Shown piece by piece: positions 45,102-55,102 of a stretch of 64,000 nt of DNA. This DNA is from Chitinophagaceae bacterium UBA2375 (GTDB taxonomy: Bacteria > Bacteroidota > Bacteroidia > Chitinophagales > Chitinophagaceae). The stretch spans positions 48,442 to 112,441 of the forward strand of contig DDTB01000008.1 of the NCBI GenBank assembly GCA_002343985.1, given 5' to 3'. The notes under the pieces were generated by a model. The model did not search any database and was not told the DNA's origin. It was given only the letters and a program-made list of their open reading frames with translations. The translations under genes and the position numbers were made by a program. Positions within the stretch are counted from its first letter, which is position 1. Each line of letters opens with the position of its first letter.

Positions 45102-45953
45102 TTAACGCGGATTTTGCAGAATTTCCTCAATGACCCTGGGGAAATGGGCATGTTCAAGCGATTGCACTTTTTTGGCCAGTGTTTCTGGGCTGTCGGTTTC
45201 AGCAACCGGGCAACTTGCCTGGAAAATCGTCTCCCCGTGGTCGTAGTGGTCATCCACAAAATGGATGCTGATACCGGATTCTTTTTCCTGGTTGGCTAAA
45301 ACGGCCCGGTGAACATGCATGCCGTACATCCCCTTACCCCCATATTTGGGCAGGAGTGCCGGGTGGATGTTCAGGATGCGGTTGGGGTAGGCTTTCACCA
45401 GCGCCGGCGGGATTTTTTGCAGGAAACCGGCAAGGACAATCCATTTGATGTTTTGTTTGGATAGCGCAGAGAGGAGTTCATCTCCTGATTCCAGTTGTTT
45501 TTTGTTGATTATCAGCGTGTTAATATTGTTTTTCCGGGCAATTTCCAGTACCCCGGCATCGGCTTTATCGGAAACCACCAGGGAAATGGCGCCCATTTTG
45601 TGTCCGTTGAAATACTGTATGATCTTGTCGGCATTGGAGCCCGTTCCGCTGGCGAAAATGGCTATGGGAGCGGGTTTGGAACCTTTCATTTTGCCGATGA
45701 TGCGGGAAATATAGTTGCGGAAAAAACGGAATTGGCCGAGCGGGACGCTCACGAGCAGTACACAGAGTGGCCAGAGCAGCGTAACCAGGATAATATAAAG
45801 GATAAACCAGACGACCCCACCCTCCAAGCCGGTCAATAATAGCAGTTTACGGCCAAGATATCCACATAAGCTGCCGCCAAGGGCGAAGGTAACCAGCACG
45901 AGGAACAGGTTCCACCCGGAAACCTTCCACTTGCTTTGAAGTTTTTCAAACAT
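45102..45953 (-). CDS. purN: DUF6787-PurN fusion: membrane-anchored phosphoribosylglycinamide formyltransferase
   Basis: A 283-residue protein from the ATG at 45953. Residues 1-88 match the small two-helix membrane family DUF6787 (SKWKVSGWNLFLVLVTFALG, ILVTLLWPLCVLLVSVPLGQ, FRFFRNY). From about residue 92 comes a complete PurN domain: IAIFASGTGSNADKII, NILNIHPALLPKYGGKGMYG with the catalytic Asn and His, and SIHFVDDHYDHG with the catalytic Asp. PurN transfers a formyl group from 10-formyl-tetrahydrofolate to GAR in purine synthesis. As I know the family, the two are usually separate neighbouring genes. An internal ATG (MKGSKPAPIAIF) could give a soluble form, although no clear ribosome binding site precedes it. 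No frameshift or stop separates the parts. Confidence 0.88.
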   Translation of the reverse strand: MFEKLQSKWKVSGWNLFLVLVTFALGGSLCGYLGRKLLLLTGLEGGVVWFILYIILVTLLWPLCVLLVSVPLGQFRFFRNYISRIIGKMKGSKPAPIAIFASGTGSNADKIIQYFNGHKMGAISLVVSDKADAGVLEIARKNNINTLIINKKQLESGDELLSALSKQNIKWIVLAGFLQKIPPALVKAYPNRILNIHPALLPKYGGKGMYGMHVHRAVLANQEKESGISIHFVDDHYDHGETIFQASCPVAETDSPETLAKKVQSLEHAHFPRVIEEILQNPR

Positions 45954-46135
45954 GCTGCAAAATTGGGGAAATAAAAACCAAAACAAGCCGAAAAAAAGGC
46001 CTTAAAATAGCCGTGAAATCTTATTTACATTCGTATGACAATTGACGCCCCAAACTCTTTACAAATCGTTGAAATACACGCCAGATAAGGCAAAAAAAAA
46101 TTTAACATTGTTGATATTATATCGGCGTCCTACCT

Positions 46136-46143
46136 TATTTTTG
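46136..46143 (+). promoter_or_regulatory. -7 box (TATTTTTG) of the act-cox cluster
   Basis: TATTTTTG matches TANNTTTG and lies 45 bases before the actA ATG. TTG trinucleotides at 46118 and 46121 are closer than the usual -33 spacing, so the promoter is only probable. Confidence 0.45.
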
Positions 46144-46188
46144 TGCCGAATTCCGGAAATTTTTCCACATTAGAGCCCCGATAACTGT

Positions 46189-47469
46189 ATGAGTCGTTAT
46201 AGAAAAATCATTAACAGAATTTTTGCAAGTTGTCTCTTCCTCCTCCTTGTATCCGTTCAAAATAATGTAAAGGCCGCTGACGGCGAAGCGCTTTGGAAAG
46301 CCAATTGCGCGAACTGTCATAAACCCGACGCGGACTACACAGGCCCTGCGCTGAAAGGCTGGAGGGACCGTGTGCCGAACGAGGAGTGGATCTATAAGTG
46401 GGTCGCTAACCCGGCTGCCATGATCGCTACCGACGCGTACGCGAAATCGGTATTTGAAAAGTGGAAACCCACGGTGATGACGGGCTTCAGCAACCTGAAG
46501 AAAGAGGAAGTTGATGCCATCATGAAGTATGTGGACGACTACCAGCCACCGGCCCCCAAAACGGCTGCAGGTGGGGGCGCCGCGGCCCCTGAAACCGATA
46601 ACTCTTTGTTGTTTGGTATCCTCACATTAGTACTGGCAGTTGTTGCATTCATCCTCCTGCAGGTAAACAGCAACCTGCGCAAACTTTCCGACGAAAAAGA
46701 AGGCGTACTCCGCGGTGAGCCTGTACCTTTCTATCGTAATAAGGCATACATCATGGCGGGCATCCTTGTGTTGTTCGGCATAGGTGGATACTATACTATT
46801 AATGGCGCGATCGGGCTGGGCCGCCAGAAAGATTATCAACCAGAACAACCTATTTACTATTCACACAAAGTACACGCCGGCGTAAACCAGATCAACTGCC
46901 TGTATTGCCATGGTGGCGCGCAGGATGGCAAACACGCCAACATCCCATCTGTGAATGTGTGTATGAACTGCCACATGGCGGTGAATGAATATAAAGGCGA
47001 CCCGATTGTGAAGGAAGACGGCACGCCGGTTGACGGAACCGCTGAGATCCAGAAACTGTATTCTTATGCAGGATGGAACCCCAAGACCAAGCAATACAAT
47101 CCTGATAATAATAATGATGGCATACCCGACGGCGCGCGCCCGATTGAATGGGTGAAAATCCACAACCTGCCCGACCACGTGTATTTCAACCACAGCCAAC
47201 ACGTGAAAGTGGGTAAGCAAAATTGCCAGACCTGTCATGGAAATATCCAGGAGATGGGCGAAGTGTACCAGTTCTCTGACCTGAGCATGGGATGGTGTAT
47301 CAACTGCCACCGCGAGTCGAAGGTTGACTTCTTCAACAAGGAAACCGGCGAAGGCAACAAGTTTTACAGCATCTACGAGAAATTCCACAACGATATCAAG
47401 AACCATAAACTCGATAGCGTAACGGTGGAAAAGATCGGAGGAACTGAGTGCCAGAAATGTCACTACTAA
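46189..47469 (+). CDS. actA: Alternative complex III subunit ActA, multiheme cytochrome c
   Basis: A 426-residue cytochrome of the quinol:cytochrome c oxidoreductase ACIII. It has a signal peptide and six CxxCH motifs: one in the N-terminal domain (CANCH, residues 40-44) and five in the C-terminal domain (CLYCH 237, CMNCH 258, CQTCH, CINCH and CQKCH at the very end). Two membrane segments lie between (about 141-158 and 187-204). The N-terminal single-heme domain is a cytochrome c module fused ahead of the pentaheme ActA core. In ACIII, ActA takes electrons from ActB and passes them to ActE or the oxidase. It heads the respiratory cluster; a -7 box lies just upstream. Six rather than five hemes is noted. 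Confidence 0.92.
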   Translation: MSRYRKIINRIFASCLFLLLVSVQNNVKAADGEALWKANCANCHKPDADYTGPALKGWRDRVPNEEWIYKWVANPAAMIATDAYAKSVFEKWKPTVMTGFSNLKKEEVDAIMKYVDDYQPPAPKTAAGGGAAAPETDNSLLFGILTLVLAVVAFILLQVNSNLRKLSDEKEGVLRGEPVPFYRNKAYIMAGILVLFGIGGYYTINGAIGLGRQKDYQPEQPIYYSHKVHAGVNQINCLYCHGGAQDGKHANIPSVNVCMNCHMAVNEYKGDPIVKEDGTPVDGTAEIQKLYSYAGWNPKTKQYNPDNNNDGIPDGARPIEWVKIHNLPDHVYFNHSQHVKVGKQNCQTCHGNIQEMGEVYQFSDLSMGWCINCHRESKVDFFNKETGEGNKFYSIYEKFHNDIKNHKLDSVTVEKIGGTECQKCHY

Positions 47470-47543
47470 TTTGGCCGGCCCGCGTGTAAACGCCGGCTGA
47501 CCCTAAACCAAGATGTTCACTTTTAGAATTTTCAAATTGTCAT

Positions 47544-50500
47544 ATGAATAAAAAGTACTGGCAGAGTTTCGGTGAGTTAAATCAAACTGACGCGTTCAGG
47601 AAAGAAACTGAAAACGAGTTCAAGGAAGAATTGCTCCCGGTAGAGGAATTGTCGAAAGAGGGATTGCTCGAGGGCAAGACCCCCCGCAGGGATTTTCTGA
47701 AGTATTTAGGATTCAGCACCGCCGCGGCCGCACTGGCAGCCAGTTGCGAGATGCCGGTAAAAAAGGCGATTCCGTATGTGCAAAAGCCTGACAACCTGAT
47801 CCCCGGTGTGCCTAACTATTACGCCTCTACCTATATCAATGGCGGCGACGCCATCAGCGTAGTGGTGAAACAGCGCGACGGCCGCCCGATTAAGATTGAG
47901 GGCAACGAAATGTCGGGCCTTACCAAAGGTGGTACCAGCGCACGCGCACAGGCTTCCGTACTCGACCTCTATGATACCATCCGCCTGCGCCACCCATTGC
48001 AGCGCGACGGAAAAGGGTTTAAGGAAGTCAGCACTTTTGAAGCATTTGACAAAATGGTGGGCGACGCCCTCGCGTCACTCGGCGGCAAACAAGTGGTATT
48101 GCTGACATCCACCATAAACTCCCCTTCTACCTTACAACTCATCAACGAATTTTTGGCCAAGTACCCCGGAAGCCGCCACGTGCAATACGATGGCGTGAGC
48201 TACAGCGGTATGCTCCTGGCCAACGAAGCCTGCTATGGAAAGCGCGCTTTGCCATCATATCATTTTGATAAGGCTAAAACCATCGTGAGCCTCAGCGCCG
48301 ATTTCCTCGGTACCTGGCTGAGCCCGGTGGAATTCAGCAGCCAGTATGCTGAAACACGCCGTGTGAAAGGAAAGAACCCCAACATCAGCCGCCACATTCA
48401 GTTTGAGAGCATGCTGAGCCTGACAGGCAGTAACGCCGACGACCGCTTCACGCATAAGCCTTCTGAAACAGGCGCCATCGCGTTGGCCCTGCTGGCAAAA
48501 CTGGGCGGCGGCGTGAGCGCACCTGCTATTTCAGACGCCCGCCTCGCCAAAGGCATCGACCAGGCGGCAGCGGCCCTGATGGCCAGCAAAGGCGAATCGC
48601 TGGTGGTTTGCGGCAGCAACGATATGAATATCCAGGTGGTTGTGAACGCCATCAACGAAGTGATCGGCGCGAACGGAAACACCATCAACTGGGCCGTTAC
48701 CTCTAACTACCGGAAAGGCATAGACGCAGATTTGGAAAAATTGTCTGCCGATATCTCCGCGGGTACTGTGGGCGCGGTATTGCTGTACGACTGCAACCCG
48801 GTGTACACACATGCCAATGGCAAAAAGTTAGGCGATTTGCTGGCCGGTTTGCCTGTAACGGTTTCCTTCTCCCCTACATTAAACGAAACAGCCGAGCGCT
48901 GCAAGTATATCATTCCGCACCACCACTGGCTGGAAAGCTGGGGCGACGCGGAACCTAAGTCTGGGTATTTCAGCATGATCCAGCCGCTGATCAACCCATT
49001 GTTTAAAACAAGGGCATTCCAGGATTCGCTCCTGAAATGGTCGGGCAATGCCAGCGATTACCATAATTACCTGAAATCGTTCTGGGTAACCAAACTGGGC
49101 AGCGAAGATTTATGGAACAAAGCCCTGCAGGATGGTGTGGTGGAAGCCGCTGTTGCAGCCGCACCTGCTATTTTCAATGCGGGCGCCGTTACTACATCCG
49201 CCTCCGCTTTGTCGTCCGCGAAATCCGGCAATATCGAAGTGGTATTGTATGAGAAAGTATCCATGGGTGATGGTTCGCAAGCCAATAACCCCTGGTTGCA
49301 GGAACTCCCCGACCCGGTATCGAAAGTAACCTGGGACAACTACGCGATGATCAGCCCCGAGTTGGCTAAAACCCTCCTGGGCATTGATGTATATAACAAC
49401 CAAAAACAGGCCGATACTTATGAAGTAACACCGGAAAAGCCGGTGATCAAGGTAACGGTGGCCGGCAAATCTATCGAGTTGCCCGCCCTGATCCTGCCGG
49501 GCCTGAACCCTTCCACCATTGCCATCGCCCTGGGTTATGGCCGCGAGAGCGCCAACCCTGAGCATTCGAAAGACCGCGTAGGCCGTTCCGCAACAGGCGC
49601 CGGAAAGAACGCTTTCCCGATGGCGGTATTCAACGGAAGCACGGTGGTTTATAACGCGGTTGCGAGCGCCGAGAAAACAGGCAATGTATATCCACTGGCG
49701 CAAACGCAGGTACACGGTTCATCTGAAGGGCGCCCGGTGATTTATGAAACCAGCCTGAGCGATTACAGCAAAGAACCCGGAAACGTTTTGAAGCACCCGC
49801 GCGAAGAGCGTGAGTTGTTGCTGGTTGACGGTAAAACAGATTTCGTAAAAGATGCCACCATTTATCCCGACCACGTTAAGCCGGGCATCAAATGGGGTAT
49901 GAGCATTGACCTGAATACCTGTACAGGTTGCAGCGCCTGCGTGGTGGCTTGTACAGCGGAGAATAACGTGAGCGTGGTGGGTAAGATCCAGGTGCAGCGC
50001 GCGCATGAAATGCACTGGCTGCGGATCGACCGTTACTTCACGGGCGATAAGCAAAACCCGGATGTGGTGTTCCAGCCGATGCTTTGCCAGCATTGCGATA
50101 ACGCGCCTTGCGAAAACGTTTGCCCGGTAGCCGCTACCAACCACAGCAGCGAAGGTTTGAACCAGATGACCTACAACCGTTGCATTGGTACCCGTTATTG
50201 CGCGAATAACTGTCCGTACAAAGTACGCCGCTTCAACTGGCTCGACTATACAGGATCAGACAGTTTCGCTGATAACCAGGAGCCGCTCCGTGGCACTGAC
50301 CTGGACGACTCTGTATTCCAGATGAACGAAGACCTGACGCGCATGGTATTGAACCCTGATGTAACGGTCCGTGCCCGTGGTGTGATTGAAAAATGTTCTT
50401 TCTGCGTTCAGCGTTTGCAGGAAAGCAAGCTGGAATCGAAGAAGAACCAGGACCCATCGATTGTACGCAATGTGAAGACGGCTTGTATGCAGGCCTGCCC

Positions 50501-50726
50501 GACACATGCCATCAGCTTTGGTAACGTGAATGATAAGGAGAGCGATGTATACAAGATCAGGAATGTGGATCAGAAAGACCGCACCTTCTATGTACTGGAG
50601 CAATTGCACGTACTGCCGAATGTGAGCTACCTGGCGAAGATCCGCAACACCGACAGGCAGCTTGGCCACCACGACGAAGAGCACCACGAAGAAAAGAAAG
50701 GCGCTCCGGCGAAGGCACACGCGTAA
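47544..50726 (+). CDS. actB: Alternative complex III subunit ActB, iron-sulfur protein
   Basis: A 1060-residue fusion of a molybdopterin-oxidoreductase-like domain (residues about 75-760, which in ACIII carries no cofactor) and a ferredoxin-like domain. A Tat-type signal with the twin-arginine TPRRDFLKYLGFS is at residues 47-59, unusually far from the N-terminus. The ferredoxin part has four cysteine groups: NTCTGCSACVVAC (about 792), CQHCDNAPCENVCP (about 848), CIGTRYCANNCP (about 879), and CSFCVQ with CMQACP (about 951 and 982). These suit the three 4Fe-4S clusters and one 3Fe-4S cluster known for this subunit. The His-rich C-terminal tail (GHHDEEHHEEK) is a low-complexity extension. Confidence 0.94.
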   Translation: MNKKYWQSFGELNQTDAFRKETENEFKEELLPVEELSKEGLLEGKTPRRDFLKYLGFSTAAAALAASCEMPVKKAIPYVQKPDNLIPGVPNYYASTYINGGDAISVVVKQRDGRPIKIEGNEMSGLTKGGTSARAQASVLDLYDTIRLRHPLQRDGKGFKEVSTFEAFDKMVGDALASLGGKQVVLLTSTINSPSTLQLINEFLAKYPGSRHVQYDGVSYSGMLLANEACYGKRALPSYHFDKAKTIVSLSADFLGTWLSPVEFSSQYAETRRVKGKNPNISRHIQFESMLSLTGSNADDRFTHKPSETGAIALALLAKLGGGVSAPAISDARLAKGIDQAAAALMASKGESLVVCGSNDMNIQVVVNAINEVIGANGNTINWAVTSNYRKGIDADLEKLSADISAGTVGAVLLYDCNPVYTHANGKKLGDLLAGLPVTVSFSPTLNETAERCKYIIPHHHWLESWGDAEPKSGYFSMIQPLINPLFKTRAFQDSLLKWSGNASDYHNYLKSFWVTKLGSEDLWNKALQDGVVEAAVAAAPAIFNAGAVTTSASALSSAKSGNIEVVLYEKVSMGDGSQANNPWLQELPDPVSKVTWDNYAMISPELAKTLLGIDVYNNQKQADTYEVTPEKPVIKVTVAGKSIELPALILPGLNPSTIAIALGYGRESANPEHSKDRVGRSATGAGKNAFPMAVFNGSTVVYNAVASAEKTGNVYPLAQTQVHGSSEGRPVIYETSLSDYSKEPGNVLKHPREERELLLVDGKTDFVKDATIYPDHVKPGIKWGMSIDLNTCTGCSACVVACTAENNVSVVGKIQVQRAHEMHWLRIDRYFTGDKQNPDVVFQPMLCQHCDNAPCENVCPVAATNHSSEGLNQMTYNRCIGTRYCANNCPYKVRRFNWLDYTGSDSFADNQEPLRGTDLDDSVFQMNEDLTRMVLNPDVTVRARGVIEKCSFCVQRLQESKLESKKNQDPSIVRNVKTACMQACPTHAISFGNVNDKESDVYKIRNVDQKDRTFYVLEQLHVLPNVSYLAKIRNTDRQLGHHDEEHHEEKKGAPAKAHA

Positions 50727-50850
50727 AGAAACATGCTGAGCGGGTTGATATCGTACAAGTGTGCGACGCCCATGCAGCCGGGAAATGAGATCAAGTTTGG
50801 TTCAACATAAAAAGGCCAGGGTGTAAACCGGAAGCCAAATCATACAGAAT

Positions 50851-52302
50851 ATGTCATTACTGAAATACGAATCACAGCTTAGGGAACCGCTGGTAGATGG
50901 TAATAAGGATTACCACCAGGTAACGGAAGACATCATTAAGCCCATTGAAATGAAGCCGTCGCGCCTTTGGTACATTGGCTTCTACATCAGTGTGGTGCTC
51001 CTGCTTTTTGGTGTGTACAGTGTGTACCGCGAGGTTACCTACGGTATCGGCCAGTGGAACCTGAACAAAACCATTGGATGGGGTTGGGATATCACCAACT
51101 TCGTATGGTGGGTTGGTATTGGTCACGCCGGAACCCTGATCTCCGCGATCCTGCTGCTGTTCCGCCAGGGATGGCGTACCGGCGTAAACCGTGCGGCGGA
51201 AGCGATGACCATCTTCGCGGTTATGTGCGCGGGCCAGTTCCCGATCTGGCACATGGGCCGTGTGTGGATGGCCTTCTTTGTACTGCCTTACCCCAATAGC
51301 CGCGGCCCGCTCTGGGTGAACTTCAACTCACCGCTGCTGTGGGACGTGTTCGCGATCTCTACGTATTTCACCGTGTCGCTCCTGTTCTGGTATTCAGGCT
51401 TGCTTCCTGACCTGGCCACCGTACGCGACCGTGCCAAAACCAAATTGCGTAAATTATTATACGGTATCGCCTCCTTTGGCTGGACGGGCAGTACCAAGCA
51501 CTGGCAGCGCCATGAATCATTGTCGTTGGTGTTGGCCGGTTTGAGTACCCCGCTGGTATTGTCGGTGCACACAATCGTATCATTCGACTTCGCCACATCG
51601 GTAATCCCGGGCTGGCATACCACCATCTTCCCTCCCTACTTCGTGGCGGGCGCCATCTTCAGTGGTTTCGCCATGGTGCAAACCTTGTTGATTGTGGTAC
51701 GTAAGGTGATGGGCCTGCAGGATTATATCACCATCGGGCATATCGACGCGATGAACAAGGTGATTGTACTTACGGGTAGCATCGTGGGTTGCGCTTACCT
51801 GACGGAATTGTTCATTGCCTGGTACGGACAGAACCCTTACGAATGGTATGTGTTCAAAGAGAACAGGGCCAACCCGTTCAGTCCGTACGGCTGGAGTTAC
51901 TGGCTGATGATGTTCTGTAACGTAGTGAGCCCGCAGTTGTTCTGGAGCCGCAAGCTGCGCCGCAATATTGCCGTGACATTCTTCATGAGCATCATTGTGA
52001 ATATCGGTATGTGGTACGAACGTTTTGTGATCATCGTAACATCGGTGTACCGCGACTTCCTGCCATCAAGCTGGAGTACATACTATAGCCCGACGATCTG
52101 GGAGATTGGATTCTACCTCGGTACATTCGGCTTGTTCTTCACCTGCTTCTTCCTCTTCGCGAAATACTTCCCGGTAATTGCCGTAGCGGAAATCAAATCG
52201 ATTTTGAAGACGAGTGGTGAGAATTATAAGCGGAAGATGACCGATATCGAGAAAGCGGATAGCGAGAAGTTTTATCATGAAGAAGTGGAGCACGCGCACT
52301 AA
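50851..52302 (+). CDS. actC: Alternative complex III subunit ActC (NrfD-like membrane protein)
   Basis: A 483-residue NrfD/PsrC-family integral membrane protein with about ten helices. Recognisable blocks are WNLNKTIGWGWDITNFVWWV, GHAGTLISAILLLFRQGW, and TIVSFDFATSVIPGWHTTIF, which carry conserved charged and His residues near the quinone site in this family. With ActB it forms the quinol-oxidising module that may also contribute to proton translocation. It follows actB by 124 bases, the widest gap in the cluster, with no terminator found there. Start ATG at 50851. Confidence 0.94.
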   Translation: MSLLKYESQLREPLVDGNKDYHQVTEDIIKPIEMKPSRLWYIGFYISVVLLLFGVYSVYREVTYGIGQWNLNKTIGWGWDITNFVWWVGIGHAGTLISAILLLFRQGWRTGVNRAAEAMTIFAVMCAGQFPIWHMGRVWMAFFVLPYPNSRGPLWVNFNSPLLWDVFAISTYFTVSLLFWYSGLLPDLATVRDRAKTKLRKLLYGIASFGWTGSTKHWQRHESLSLVLAGLSTPLVLSVHTIVSFDFATSVIPGWHTTIFPPYFVAGAIFSGFAMVQTLLIVVRKVMGLQDYITIGHIDAMNKVIVLTGSIVGCAYLTELFIAWYGQNPYEWYVFKENRANPFSPYGWSYWLMMFCNVVSPQLFWSRKLRRNIAVTFFMSIIVNIGMWYERFVIIVTSVYRDFLPSSWSTYYSPTIWEIGFYLGTFGLFFTCFFLFAKYFPVIAVAEIKSILKTSGENYKRKMTDIEKADSEKFYHEEVEHAH

Positions 52303-52375
52303 TCATGGCAGGCATTGATGGCCGCGATGATGATTCAGATGCGATTTGAATTATAAATTTTGAATTAATTAAGAT

Positions 52376-52966
52376 ATGGCTGGAGGAATTAAAAAGTTTG
52401 TAGTAGGCTCATTTGAAGATGAGGCTGTACTGTTCCCCGCGGTGAAGAATGTACGCAAAGCGGGATATAAAATCCATGATGTGTACACTCCGTTCCCCGT
52501 GCATGGTTTGGACCATGCGCTGGGCCTGCGCGAGACCAGTTTGCACACGGCGGGTTTCATTTACGCGATCACGGGAACCACAACCGCGCTCACGTTCATG
52601 ACCTGGGTGTTTACCAAAGACTGGCCGCTGAACATCGGTGGTAAACCGTATTTCGCGCTGCCGGCATGGATACCCATTACGTTTGAGCTGACGGTACTGT
52701 TTTCGGCGGTGGGCATGGTGCTGACATTCTGCTACCTCTGCCAGTTATCGCCTTTCATTAAAAAGCACCACTTTCACCCGCGTGCCACCGATGACCTGTT
52801 TGTGATGGCCATTGAGTGCACCGATAAAACCAACGACAGCGAACTGCAGCAGTTCCTGGAGCGCACAGGCGCGAAGGAAGTGAATGTGCAGGTGGCTGAA
52901 ACAGGCTGGTGGCTGGGCCGCTACGACCGCGACCAGAAACTGTACCGCGACGAAAAAGGATATTAA
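52376..52966 (+). CDS. actD: Alternative complex III subunit ActD (DUF3341)
   Basis: A 196-residue DUF3341 protein. The N-terminal soluble domain (KKFVVGSFEDEAVLFPAVKN, YKIHDVYTPFPVHGLD) is followed by two membrane helices (TAGFIYAITGTTTALTFMTW and FELTVLFSAVGMVLTFCYL) and a C-terminal soluble part. In the known ACIII structure it is a small accessory subunit without cofactors. The position between actC and actE is the conserved order. Confidence 0.93.
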   Translation: MAGGIKKFVVGSFEDEAVLFPAVKNVRKAGYKIHDVYTPFPVHGLDHALGLRETSLHTAGFIYAITGTTTALTFMTWVFTKDWPLNIGGKPYFALPAWIPITFELTVLFSAVGMVLTFCYLCQLSPFIKKHHFHPRATDDLFVMAIECTDKTNDSELQQFLERTGAKEVNVQVAETGWWLGRYDRDQKLYRDEKGY

Positions 52967-52999
52967 ACATTTTTGCTTCAATAACAGAAGTTATACAGG

Positions 53000-53659
53000 A
53001 TGAAAATGACGAAATACATAACAGGTGGTTTGATGGCGCTGGGAGCAGTGATGCTGATCAGCAGTTGTAAAGACAAAACGCAGCCGGGTAAAATATATAT
53101 GCCCGATATGGCTTACAGCCGCGCATACGAAACATACGCCGAAAGGGATTCCCTGTTGTTTACCAACGACCCGTCGAAGAAAGGCGGCAAGCGTGTGTAC
53201 TACAACAGCCAGCCGGTGTCCGGAACCATCAAGCGCGGTGAACTGTTCCCATACACACTGCCCAACGACAGCGCGGGATACGCCCAGAGCGCCAATGTTA
53301 AAAACCCGATTGATTTCATGACGGGCTTTGAACTATCTGAAACCAAGCGTTTGTATGATATAAACTGTGGCATTTGCCATGGTGAAAAAGGAAAAGGTGA
53401 CGGCCCGCTCAGCACTTCAGGAAAAATCGGTGGTATCGCCAACCTGACCCTCGATGCCTATGTGAAGATGGCTGATGGCACCATGTTCCATTCCATCACT
53501 TATGGAAAAAACAACATGGGCAGCTATGCATCACAGTTAGACAGGAAGCAGCGCTGGATGATTGTTAAATACATCCGCACCTTGCAGCCAAAGCCAGAAG
53601 CACCTGCAGCGGCGCCAGCGGCGGCACCGGCAGACACAACGGCTACGGCAAAGTCATAG
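53000..53659 (+). CDS. actE: Alternative complex III subunit ActE, monoheme cytochrome c lipoprotein
   Basis: A 219-residue lipoprotein cytochrome. The lipobox ends at Cys23 (MLISSCKD), and there is a single heme motif CGICHGEKGKGDG near residue 123 with a Met-containing axial ligand region in GTMFHSITYGKNNMGSYASQ. The C-terminus is an Ala/Pro-rich tail (APAAAPAAAPADTTA). It is the mobile-like electron carrier of ACIII that passes electrons to CuA of the oxidase, consistent with CoxB here lacking its own fused cytochrome c domain. Confidence 0.93.
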   Translation: MKMTKYITGGLMALGAVMLISSCKDKTQPGKIYMPDMAYSRAYETYAERDSLLFTNDPSKKGGKRVYYNSQPVSGTIKRGELFPYTLPNDSAGYAQSANVKNPIDFMTGFELSETKRLYDINCGICHGEKGKGDGPLSTSGKIGGIANLTLDAYVKMADGTMFHSITYGKNNMGSYASQLDRKQRWMIVKYIRTLQPKPEAPAAAPAAAPADTTATAKS

Positions 53660-53746
53660 CCTGAATAACGGTGACGCGTACCCGAAACAACAACTAACCA
53701 TATCCGCCGGCACAGCCGGTTTGGAAATAAATAAATACAGAACTAG

Positions 53747-55021
53747 ATGAACCATCAATTTGAATTACCGGCCAGCTACAAAAAGTGGACCCTCGGTTTA
53801 ATCATTGCCGGTGTGGCAGCTCTGATATATGGATTTATCATGTATCATCCGTTCGCGCATGTATCGCATGGCCCCGGCCATGGTGGCGGGCATGGCGATG
53901 TGAACAGCACCCGCTTCTGGGCGGTATTGCTGCAAAACAGCGTGTTCTGGCTGCTGGTGGTGAACGCCTCCATGTTCTTCATTTGTGTTACAACCATGGC
54001 CATGGGTGGCTGGCAGGTTGCCCTGCGCCGTGTGCCCGAAGCCATTTCCAGCGTAGTGCCCATCCTCGGTATCATCACTTTCGTGATTTTGATGGCGATT
54101 GTTTGGGGCGACCGCACCGACATCTATCATTGGCTGGATGAGGAAGCGGTGGCCAAAGACCGCATCCTGAATGGTAAAAAAGGTTTCCTGAACCCCATGT
54201 TCTATACCATTGTTTCTGCTATCACTATTTTCCTCTGGTGGTTCCTGGGTAAGAAAATGCGCAGCATGAGCCTGGAAACAGATAAAACCGGTCCGATGGA
54301 TTACGAATCAGGCAAAAAATGGATCTGGAAAAATACCGTGTGGGCTTCCTTGTACACCGTGGTATTTGGCTTGACCGTAGCTTCAACCATCCCCTGGCTC
54401 TGGCTGATGAGTATCGATGCGCATTGGTACAGCACCATGTACAGTTGGTACACATTCGCCAGCACATTTGTAGCCGGTATGTCGCTTGTAGCGCTGTATG
54501 TGATCTTCCTGAAAAACCGCGGCCAACTGGAATATGTGAACGAAGAGCACCTGCACGACCTGGGCAAGTTCATGTTCGCGTTCTCCGTGTTCTGGACCTA
54601 TCTCTGGTTCTCCCAGTACATGCTGATCTGGTACTCGAACCAGCCTGAAGAAACGAAGTATTTCATTGAGCGTATTGGTACCGCCGAAAAAGCGGGTCCG
54701 TATAAAGGCATTTTCCTGTTCAACCTGATCATCAACTTCCTGGCGCCATTGCTGATATTGATGAGGAAGGGGTCTAAGCGTAACTGGACGATGATCACCT
54801 TTATGGCTGTGCTGATCATTTTCGGACACTGGATCGATTTTTATCAAATGGTGATGCCCGGCACGGTGAAAAACCACCCGGAACTGATGCCATTTGAATT
54901 TGGTATCGCGGCCTTGTTTATTGGATTGATCATGTGGGGCGTGGGCCGTTACCTGGGTAGCCATTCCCTGGTGGCCAAAAACCATCCTTTCCTCAAGGAA
55001 AGTATGATTCACCACACTTAA
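53747..55021 (+). CDS. actF: Alternative complex III subunit ActF (quinol:cytochrome c oxidoreductase membrane subunit)
   Basis: A 424-residue integral membrane protein with about ten helices, a distant relative of ActC. Features: a His/Gly-rich loop near residues 36-50 (HVSHGPGHGGGHGD), WRVALRR-like WQVALRRVPEAISSVVPILG, MSIDAHWYSTMYSWYTFAST and FSVFWTYLWFSQYMLIWYSNQPEE. The last block is the conserved signature of ACIII ActF. Together with ActC it forms the two NrfD-like pillars of the complex. It is the last act gene; coxB follows after 112 bases that contain a small hairpin. Confidence 0.93.
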   Translation: MNHQFELPASYKKWTLGLIIAGVAALIYGFIMYHPFAHVSHGPGHGGGHGDVNSTRFWAVLLQNSVFWLLVVNASMFFICVTTMAMGGWQVALRRVPEAISSVVPILGIITFVILMAIVWGDRTDIYHWLDEEAVAKDRILNGKKGFLNPMFYTIVSAITIFLWWFLGKKMRSMSLETDKTGPMDYESGKKWIWKNTVWASLYTVVFGLTVASTIPWLWLMSIDAHWYSTMYSWYTFASTFVAGMSLVALYVIFLKNRGQLEYVNEEHLHDLGKFMFAFSVFWTYLWFSQYMLIWYSNQPEETKYFIERIGTAEKAGPYKGIFLFNLIINFLAPLLILMRKGSKRNWTMITFMAVLIIFGHWIDFYQMVMPGTVKNHPELMPFEFGIAALFIGLIMWGVGRYLGSHSLVAKNHPFLKESMIHHT

Positions 55022-55102
55022 GATTCAACAAATTAAACCCAAACAAAGCCTTGTTGTAATTTTACAGGGCGATTGAAAAAAAGTTTTATAACCTAATTCA
55101 CC

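Noticed and set aside
54383..55015. 210-codon open frame antisense to actF
   Set aside because: Mirror frame of a conserved membrane protein gene; His/Gln-rich composition is an artefact.
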